Below, piece after piece: positions 58,264 to 64,000 of a stretch of DNA of 64,000 nt; position 1 is the stretch's first letter, and each line of letters begins with the position of its first letter. Below the pieces are notes generated by a model. That model did not search any database. It was not told the origin of the DNA and saw only the letters and a program-made list of their open reading frames with translations. Source of the stretch: RUG11462 sp036308645 (GTDB lineage Bacteria > Bacillota > Clostridia > Oscillospirales > Acutalibacteraceae); NCBI GenBank assembly GCA_036308645.1, contig JAXJVH010000033.1, forward strand, positions 1 to 64,000. Direction: 5' to 3'. A program made the translations under genes and the position numbers.

Positions 58264-58956
58264 TTATTCTTCTGTTTCTTCAGACTGTTCAATACCAAAT
58301 TCTTGGTTTACTATCTCGGCGGCGCCGCAGCTTGAAGCAAGTGCAATAAGCATAAACGGCAGAATTGCTATAAACGGTACGCTGTAAGGGAAAAATGAAA
58401 AAATCAAAGCGGAGCAAACAAATACCGTAAGCAAAAAGCAAAGGCTTGATTTTATATGCTTAAACGTTAAAATAAACGAATTTATAATAAGTTCTTTAAA
58501 ACCTTGTTCGATTTTTGTAAAAACAGGGAAAAACCAGCCGAATATCATGGTAAGGAGCATAAAACAAACCGCGCCGATAACTGCAAGCATAAAGAAAATT
58601 ACATTATTTTTGGTTAAATTTAAATAAAACAGCGTTGAAAAAGCAATAATAACAAATGCAACCGCAAACAAAATTCCGTACAACGTGGATTTTAGAAATT
58701 CTTTTTTGAAATTTTTAAAATATTCTCGTACAGGGTAAACCACTTGGTCTTCGGCGTATTTGTTGCAAACCGTAATCAGCGCTTTGTATGATGCACCGAA
58801 AGTGAAAGCGGGCAGACAGGTGATTAAAAAGATAAAATTAAGTAACACAAGGTCAAAAAAATTATGAAAAATAATTTGAAAATAGCCTGCGATTCCTTTC
58901 TTTCTGATGTAAGGAACTGTTCGGTCAAAGTTTAGAAAACCCATTGAAAAATTCAC
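58264..58956 (-). CDS. DUF624 (YesL-like) membrane protein
   Basis: A 230-residue membrane protein with about five hydrophobic segments. The N-terminal FFDLVLLNFIFLITCLPAFTFG and the following GASYKAL with charged VREYFKNFKKEFLKST are typical of YesL/DUF624 proteins. These are usually found beside CUT1 sugar ABC transporters, as here, where the divergent transporter begins 245 bp away. The role is not established; an accessory part in sugar import is inferred. Confidence 0.87.
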   Translation of the reverse strand: MNFSMGFLNFDRTVPYIRKKGIAGYFQIIFHNFFDLVLLNFIFLITCLPAFTFGASYKALITVCNKYAEDQVVYPVREYFKNFKKEFLKSTLYGILFAVAFVIIAFSTLFYLNLTKNNVIFFMLAVIGAVCFMLLTMIFGWFFPVFTKIEQGFKELIINSFILTFKHIKSSLCFLLTVFVCSALIFSFFPYSVPFIAILPFMLIALASSCGAAEIVNQEFGIEQSEETEE

Positions 58957-59107
58957 CTTTCTTTTGCGCTTTTGGTATTATATTATCATAGTTTTTATAA
59001 AAAATCAATAATCAAAGGCAATCAACATTTCTTTGTGCAATATAGACAAAATTAATAATATTAGTTTATATGTTTGCGACAAAGTTATCATTTTTGCGAA
59101 AAAAGGG

Positions 59108-59162
59108 TTGCTTTTTGGGTTTTTATATGCTATATTATAGTTGCAGTTGGAAACGTTTCCAA
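59108..59162 (+). promoter_or_regulatory. promoter with perfect LacI-type operator for the sugar transporter
   Basis: TTGCTT (59108-59113), 17 bp, TATATT (59131-59136), then TTGGAAACGTTTCCAA at 59147-59162, a perfect 16 bp palindrome of the LacI/CcpA kind that covers the expected transcription start. The LacI gene of this cluster (62453-63460) is the likely binder; CcpA is an alternative. Confidence 0.82.
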
Positions 59163-59201
59163 ACTTGTCCGAAAAAATTTAAACTTTAGGAGGAAAACAA
59201 A

Positions 59202-60569
59202 ATGAAATCTTTCAAAAAACTTTTAGCACTAACCCTTGTGGCATTGTTCACATTAGCTTGTTTTACCGGATGCGGTAAAAAAGACGACGCTGACAGCGGT
59301 AAAGAAGTAGAGGCTGCAAAGCAGATAAGATACCTCAACTTTAAACCTGAAATTGCTGATATTTATAAGGAAATCGCTGAAAAATATGAAGCAGAAACAG
59401 GCGTAAAAGTAATTGTTGAAACTGCTGCAAACAACACTTATGAGCAGACTCTTATGTCAAAAATGGCAACAAGCGAAGCTCCTACACTTTTCCAGATTAA
59501 CGGTCCTCGCGGCTATGCAAACTGGAAAGACTACTGTGCAGATTTAACCGACACAGAACTTTACAAACATCTTACCGACAAATCTCTTGCAGTTACAGTT
59601 GACGGCAAAGCATACGGTATCCCTTACGTTGTAGAAGGCTACGGCATCATTTACAACCAGGCAATTATGGATAAATACTTTGCACTTGAGAACAAAGCAA
59701 CAGAGTACAAATCAGTTGATGAAATCAATAACTTCGCAGCACTTAAAGCAGTTGCAGAAGATATGCAGAAGAACAAAGACGCTTTAGGTATTGAAGGCGT
59801 ATTTGCTAACACTTCACTTAAATCAGGTGAAGATTGGAGATGGCAGACTCACCTTGCTAACCTTCCTGTTTATTATGAGTTTAACAAGAATAACATTGAT
59901 TTAACATCAGATCAGACAAAAACTTTGAAATTTGATTTTGCTGATAATTTCAAAAACATCTTTGACCTTTATCTTAACAACTCAACTGTTGAAGCTACAA
60001 AACTCGGTACAAAAACAGTTAATGATTCCATGGCAGAGTTTGCGCTTGAAAAATGTGCAATGGTTCAGAACGGTAACTGGGCTTGGGCTCAGGTTTCAGG
60101 AGTAAAAGGTAACAAAGTAAAAGCTGAAAACGTTAAGTATCTCCCAATCTACACAGGTGTAGAGGGCGAAGAATCTCAGGGACTTTGCGTTGGTACAGAA
60201 AACTTCTTCTGCATTAACTCACAGGCAACTGAAGCAGAGCAGAAAGCAGCTGCAGACTTTATCTATTGGTTATATTCAAGCAAAACAGGTAAAGATTATG
60301 TAACAAACAAATTAGGCTTTATCGCTCCTTTCGATACATTTGAAGACAGCGAAAAACCAACTGATCCTCTGGCTCAGGAAGTTCTCAGATGGATGGAGAA
60401 AGACGGTATTTCATCAGTTCCTTGGAACTTCACCTTATTCCCGTCACAGACCTTTAAGGATAACTTCGGTGCAGCACTTTTACAGTATGCACAGGGTACA
60501 AAAACATTTGACGAAGTTAAAAAACAGGTTATTGACGATTGGGCTTCAGAGAGTGCAGCTATTGAATAA
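59202..60569 (+). CDS. CUT1 sugar ABC transporter substrate-binding lipoprotein
   Basis: Binding protein (455 aa) of the extracellular solute-binding family 1. The signal peptide ends in a lipobox, CFTGC near residue 20-25, followed by a Lys/Asp-rich linker. The N-lobe has IRYLNFKPEIADIYKEIAEK then YEAETGVKVIVETA, and MATSEAPTLFQINGPRG is a family feature; WNFTLFPSQTFKDNFG lies near the C-terminus. GGAGG precedes ATG by 7-8 nt. A hairpin after the gene (60581-60619) would keep the receptor at higher level than the permeases. The sugar is unknown. Confidence 0.93.
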   Translation: MKSFKKLLALTLVALFTLACFTGCGKKDDADSGKEVEAAKQIRYLNFKPEIADIYKEIAEKYEAETGVKVIVETAANNTYEQTLMSKMATSEAPTLFQINGPRGYANWKDYCADLTDTELYKHLTDKSLAVTVDGKAYGIPYVVEGYGIIYNQAIMDKYFALENKATEYKSVDEINNFAALKAVAEDMQKNKDALGIEGVFANTSLKSGEDWRWQTHLANLPVYYEFNKNNIDLTSDQTKTLKFDFADNFKNIFDLYLNNSTVEATKLGTKTVNDSMAEFALEKCAMVQNGNWAWAQVSGVKGNKVKAENVKYLPIYTGVEGEESQGLCVGTENFFCINSQATEAEQKAAADFIYWLYSSKTGKDYVTNKLGFIAPFDTFEDSEKPTDPLAQEVLRWMEKDGISSVPWNFTLFPSQTFKDNFGAALLQYAQGTKTFDEVKKQVIDDWASESAAIE

Positions 60570-60580
60570 TTAAATTTGAT

Positions 60581-60619
60581 AAATCGCTCTGCCCCGTAAA
60601 ACAGGCAGAGCGATTTTTA
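60581..60619 (+). terminator. partial terminator between binding protein and permeases
   Basis: AAATCGCTCTGCC (60581-60593) pairs with GGCAGAGCGATTT (60604-60616), followed by TT. It stands between the receptor and the permease genes. Confidence 0.85.
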
Positions 60620-60660
60620 TAAGAAAAACGGTTTTATAATTTTGAAAGGGAGATTAAAAA

Positions 60661-61536
60661 ATGGCTAAAAAGCATAAAAAGTATTTTAATAAAAGCTTAA
60701 AAAATTATTTCCCTGTGTTTTTATTACCTACATTAATAGCTTTTGTTATAGCATTTATTGCGCCGTTTATTATGGGACTCGGTCTTTCGTTTACAAAGTT
60801 TAATACAGTTACAAATGCAAAATTTGTAGGCTTTGATAACTATGTAAAAATATTTACCGATCCTAATCACGACTTTTTAAATGCTCTTATATTTACTGTT
60901 TTATTTACAGTTGTTTCAATTGTTACGGTAAATATTATCGCATTTGCGTTTGCAATGCTTTTAACAAGAGGAATTAAAGGCACAAACTTTTTCCGTTCGG
61001 TATTCTTCTTACCGAATCTTATCGGCGGTATCGTGCTCGGCTACATTTGGCAGTTGCTGATAAACGGTGTGCTTGATATACTTGTAAATTCTGATATTAC
61101 CAAGTCTTCGGCTTACGGATTTTGGGGACTTGTAATTCTGAATAACTGGCAGTTAATCGGCTATATGATGGTAATTTATATCGCGGGAATTCAGAATATT
61201 CCGGGTGACTTAACCGAGGCTTCGGCTATCGACGGCGCTTCGCCCTCTAAATCCTTGTTTAAGATTACAATACCTATGGTTATGCCTTCAATAACTATTT
61301 GTATGTTTTTAACACTCACAAATTCATTTAAAATGTTTGACCAGAACTTAGCGCTCACCGGCGGCGCTCCGGGCAAAACAACTCAAATGCTTGCGCTGGA
61401 TATTTATAAAACGTTCTACGGCAGAATAGGCTGGGCAGGCGTAGGACAGGCAAAAGCGGTTATATTCTTTATAATCGTCGCGATAATTGCGTTTATCCAA
61501 CTCAGAGCCACAAGAAGTAAGGAGGTAGAACAATGA
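60661..61536 (+). CDS. CUT1 sugar ABC transporter permease (UgpA/MalF type)
   Basis: A 291-residue permease with six membrane segments. The ATPase-contact EAA loop is ASAIDGASPSKSLFKITIPMV near 185-205 (family pattern EAAxxDGA...F..ItlP). GGATTAAA-type spacing with AGGGAG upstream supports the ATG at 60661. It overlaps the next permease by 4 bp (ATGA at 61533). Confidence 0.94.
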   Translation: MAKKHKKYFNKSLKNYFPVFLLPTLIAFVIAFIAPFIMGLGLSFTKFNTVTNAKFVGFDNYVKIFTDPNHDFLNALIFTVLFTVVSIVTVNIIAFAFAMLLTRGIKGTNFFRSVFFLPNLIGGIVLGYIWQLLINGVLDILVNSDITKSSAYGFWGLVILNNWQLIGYMMVIYIAGIQNIPGDLTEASAIDGASPSKSLFKITIPMVMPSITICMFLTLTNSFKMFDQNLALTGGAPGKTTQMLALDIYKTFYGRIGWAGVGQAKAVIFFIIVAIIAFIQLRATRSKEVEQ

Positions 61537-62375
61537 TTGCAAGTGCTAAAAAGAGTACCAATGTAATAATAGTTGTTATCCTTGCTGTTTTGGCAGTACT
61601 GTTTATGGTTCCTATGGTTTTGGTTCTTATAAACTCTTTTAAATCAAAACTTTTCATTTCTTCCGAACCATTTGCTTTGCCAACTTCCGAAACATTTGTA
61701 GGACTTGAAAATTATATAAACGGTCTTACTTCATCAGGCTTTTTGGCAGCTTTCGGCAGATCATTGTTTATTACTGTGGCGTCGGTTGTATTAATAGTGC
61801 TTTGCACGGCAATGACTTCATGGTTTATTACAAGAATTCAAAATAAAATCACTCAAATTATCTATTATGCCTTTGTATTCAGTATGATAGTTCCTTTCCA
61901 GATGGTAATGTTTACAATGACCTATATCGTTGGAGAACTTAATCTAAATAATGTTATCGGCATTGTATTCGTTTATTTGGGCTTTGGCTCGGGACTTTCC
62001 GTATTTATGTTATCGGGCTTTGTAAAAAGTATTCCTCTTGAAATCGAGGAAGCCGCAACTATCGACGGTTGCAATCCTTTGCAGTGCTTTTTCAGAGTAG
62101 TGTTCCCGATTTTGAAGCCAACCGCAATTACGGTTGCAATTCTTAATGCAATGTGGATATGGAATGACTATTTGCTTCCTTACCTTGTTTTGGGAACAGA
62201 TAATAAAACAATTCCGGTTGCTATTCAGATTGCTATGCAGGGTGCTTACGGCGATACCGATATGGGTGGATTTATGGCGATGCTCGTACTCGCTATTATT
62301 CCGATTATTGTATTCTACCTCGTTTGTCAAAAACACATTATCAAGGGTGTTATTGCAGGTGCGGTAAAAGGATAA
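61533..62375 (+). CDS. CUT1 sugar ABC transporter permease (UgpE/MalG type)
   Basis: Second permease (280 aa), six membrane segments, with EAATIDGCNPLQCFFRVVFP near 171-190 as the EAA loop, and a start overlapping the first permease stop by 4 bp, with GGAGG 7-8 nt upstream within that gene. It forms a heterodimer with the first permease. Confidence 0.94.
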   Translation: MIASAKKSTNVIIVVILAVLAVLFMVPMVLVLINSFKSKLFISSEPFALPTSETFVGLENYINGLTSSGFLAAFGRSLFITVASVVLIVLCTAMTSWFITRIQNKITQIIYYAFVFSMIVPFQMVMFTMTYIVGELNLNNVIGIVFVYLGFGSGLSVFMLSGFVKSIPLEIEEAATIDGCNPLQCFFRVVFPILKPTAITVAILNAMWIWNDYLLPYLVLGTDNKTIPVAIQIAMQGAYGDTDMGGFMAMLVLAIIPIIVFYLVCQKHIIKGVIAGAVKG

Positions 62376-62391
62376 TTCCTGTCAAAAAACC

Positions 62392-62420
62392 TTGTATTAA
62401 AGCCTTATTTGCGGTATAAT
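62392..62420 (+). promoter_or_regulatory. promoter of the LacI-family regulator
   Basis: TTGTAT (62392-62397), 17 bp, TATAAT (62415-62420), 33 bp before the regulator's ATG. Confidence 0.7.
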
Positions 62421-62452
62421 AAAACATTATATGCAAAAGAAGGAATGGTTTT

Positions 62453-63460
62453 ATGACTATTAAAGATATTGCAAGATTATCCGGCTATGCTGTGGGTACT
62501 GTTTCGAGAGTTTTGAATGACCACCCGAATGTAAGCGAAACTGCCCGAACCAAAATTTTAGCGGTTGCAAAAGAGCATCATTTTGTAAGAAATACAAATG
62601 CTCAACAATTAAAACAACAGGGCAGATATATAGCCATTCTTGTTAAGGGCGTTTCAAATATTTTGCTTAATTCCGTTCTTGAAATTATCCAAAAGCATAT
62701 CGGCGAAACAATTTACACCTCATCGGTTTTTGTGCTTGATGAGTATGATAACGAAGCGAAAACCGCTTTGAAAATATACTATGAAAAAAGACCTGCGGGA
62801 ATTATATTTTTAGGAGGAAATCCGCAGCGGTATGAATCGGATTTTAATAAGATAAAAGTTCCTTGCGTTTTGATTACCAATCAAGCGCCGAATGTCAGTA
62901 ATAATAACCTTTCAAGCGTCGGTACGGACGATGTTAAAGCGGCTGAACAAATTACTGATTATCTTATTGAAAACGGTCATACTAAACTCGGCGTTATCGG
63001 CGGCGAGATTAACAATTCCGAAATTTCCGAGCGTAGATTTAAAGGTTTTTTAAATTCCGTTGAAAAGCACGGACTTGAGTTTGATTTTGATATGCAGTAT
63101 CAAACGACAAAGTACAGTTTTGAAGGCGGCGCTTTAGCGGTAAAGCAACTTATTTCAAAATGCGACGGTATTACTGCTATTTTTACAATGGGCGACGTAC
63201 AGGCAATCGGCGCTATAAGAATGCTTAACGATATGGGAATTTCGGTGCCTAAAGATATTTCTGTTACGGGTTTTGACGGTCTTCCCCTTACACAGTATAT
63301 TTATCCAAGACTTACTACTATAAGACAGGCCGAGCCGCAACTTGCAAAATGCGGATTAGCGGCGTTGCTCGAGGCTATAGCAAAAGAAGACGAAGAATCG
63401 GTTCATCTTTTAATACCTTATGAGTTTTTAGAAGGAGAGAGCGTTTTAAAAATTAACTGA
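62453..63460 (+). CDS. LacI-family transcriptional regulator
   Basis: A 335-residue repressor. The N-terminal helix-turn-helix TIKDIARLSGYAVGTVSRVL with the hinge NDHPNVSETARTKI is typical, followed by a sugar-binding fold (about 60-330) with GIIFLGGNP, SVGTDDVKAAEQITDYLI and VTGFDGLPLTQYIYPRLTTI. It lies between the permease and ATPase genes and probably binds the palindrome at 59147-59162. Confidence 0.95.
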   Translation: MTIKDIARLSGYAVGTVSRVLNDHPNVSETARTKILAVAKEHHFVRNTNAQQLKQQGRYIAILVKGVSNILLNSVLEIIQKHIGETIYTSSVFVLDEYDNEAKTALKIYYEKRPAGIIFLGGNPQRYESDFNKIKVPCVLITNQAPNVSNNNLSSVGTDDVKAAEQITDYLIENGHTKLGVIGGEINNSEISERRFKGFLNSVEKHGLEFDFDMQYQTTKYSFEGGALAVKQLISKCDGITAIFTMGDVQAIGAIRMLNDMGISVPKDISVTGFDGLPLTQYIYPRLTTIRQAEPQLAKCGLAALLEAIAKEDEESVHLLIPYEFLEGESVLKIN

Positions 63461-63489
63461 TTTCGTTTTCGTGAAAGGAATGAAATTTA

Positions 63490-64000
63490 ATGGCATCTAT
63501 TACTTTAAAAAATATTGTAAAGACTTATGATAACGGTCATACCGTTATTCCAAACCTTAATCTTGAGATTAAGGATAAGGAGTTTATTATACTTGTAGGT
63601 CCTTCGGGTTGCGGCAAATCAACAACTCTTCGTATGATTGCCGGTCTTGAGGAAATTACCGACGGTGAAATGTATATCGGCGACCGCCTTGTTAACAAGG
63701 TTGCGCCGAAAGACAGAGATATCGCAATGGTGTTTCAGTCTTATGCGCTTTACCCTCACATGACAGTTTATAAAAATATGGCTTTTGCGCTTGAACTTCG
63801 CAAGGTTGATAAAAAAGAAATCGACCGAAAAGTTCGTGAGGTTGCTAAAATCCTTGAGATTGAAGAATACCTTAACCGTAAACCGAAAGCGCTTTCAGGC
63901 GGTCAGCGTCAGCGTGTTGCGCTCGGCCGTGCAATGGTTCGCGACCCAGCCGTTTTCTTGCTTGACGAGCCTCTTTCAAACCTCGACGCAAAACTGCGTA
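63490..64000 (+). CDS. sugar ABC transporter ATPase (MsmX/UgpC type), 3' truncated
   Basis: The window ends inside this gene (170 codons seen). ATG 63490 with AAAGGAA 8 nt upstream. Walker A GPSGCGKST near 38-46, Q-loop VFQSYALYPHMTVYKNMAFA near 80-99, ABC signature LSGGQRQRVALGRAMVRDP near 134-152, Walker B VFLLDEP and D-loop LSNLDAKLR are those of the CUT1 ATPases, which carry a C-terminal regulatory domain (not in view). Together with the upstream receptor and permeases this completes the importer. Confidence 0.96.
   Translation, partial: MASITLKNIVKTYDNGHTVIPNLNLEIKDKEFIILVGPSGCGKSTTLRMIAGLEEITDGEMYIGDRLVNKVAPKDRDIAMVFQSYALYPHMTVYKNMAFALELRKVDKKEIDRKVREVAKILEIEEYLNRKPKALSGGQRQRVALGRAMVRDPAVFLLDEPLSNLDAKLR

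Overview
The window comes from a low-G+C Gram-positive bacterium of the class Clostridia, most likely an anaerobic, fibre-degrading gut or rumen member of the Ruminococcaceae/Oscillospiraceae. The support is AT-rich DNA with consensus sigma-A promoters (TTGACA, 17 bp, TATAAT), GGAGG ribosome sites, a T-box riboswitch, a reverse rubrerythrin, a dockerin/cohesin pair, and many short palindromic intergenic repeats. No species can be named from the sequence alone, and no tRNA, rRNA, CRISPR array or autonomous transposase gene was seen.

Layout. 1-8.8 kb (mostly minus strand) is housekeeping: an edge-truncated DivIVA-like coiled-coil gene, mnmE, an FAD oxidoreductase, rpsI-rplM, a D-lactate dehydrogenase on the plus strand, then murC overlapping an O-acetylhomoserine sulfhydrylase. 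Two small genes (47 and about 50 codons) with strong ribosome sites sit between them. 8.9-14.3 kb carries an orphan OppA-like lipoprotein, a repeat-dense intergenic region, and a sulfur operon (second sulfhydrylase, cysK, Rrf2 regulator) behind a promoter with two TAGGT-type inverted repeats. 14.4-19.4 kb is a five-gene branched-chain amino acid ABC importer. 19.6-20.8 kb is a peroxide-defence operon (PerR/Fur-like regulator, mini-rubredoxin, reverse rubrerythrin) with a perfect 23 bp operator.

21.2-34.3 kb is a plant-polysaccharide locus. A cohesin-bearing secreted scaffold protein and a partner surface protein run on the minus strand. Divergently, a dockerin-GH9 cellulase, a large membrane-anchored multimodular protein, a GH5 endoglucanase and a cytoplasmic GH3 beta-glucosidase run on the plus strand. 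Together they suggest binding and cutting cellulose or beta-glucan outside the cell and hydrolysing oligosaccharides inside.

34.4-41.3 kb holds a polysaccharide deacetylase, a probable tryptophan ABC importer (TrpXYZ type) under a T-box with a TGG specifier, trpS, and a PLP aminotransferase. 41.6-46.3 kb is a MoxR/DUF58/transglutaminase-like operon whose transglutaminase domain has Ser at the expected Cys. 46.5-49.5 kb is aspartokinase, homoserine dehydrogenase and an ACT regulator. 49.8-58.2 kb is a nine-kilobase apparent operon: two-component system, MBOAT acyltransferase, DltD-like SGNH protein, AMP-forming ligase, acyl carrier protein and a secreted SGNH-Fn3 protein. This resembles a rearranged Dlt system and is the best candidate for an undescribed surface-modification pathway. 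59.2-64 kb is a CUT1 sugar ABC importer with a LacI regulator and an ATPase cut by the window edge.

A six-copy family of 88-200 bp non-autonomous elements (GGTTC...GAACC ends, mostly 8 bp target duplications) is scattered through the window. One copy separates the tryptophan T-box from its transporter genes.
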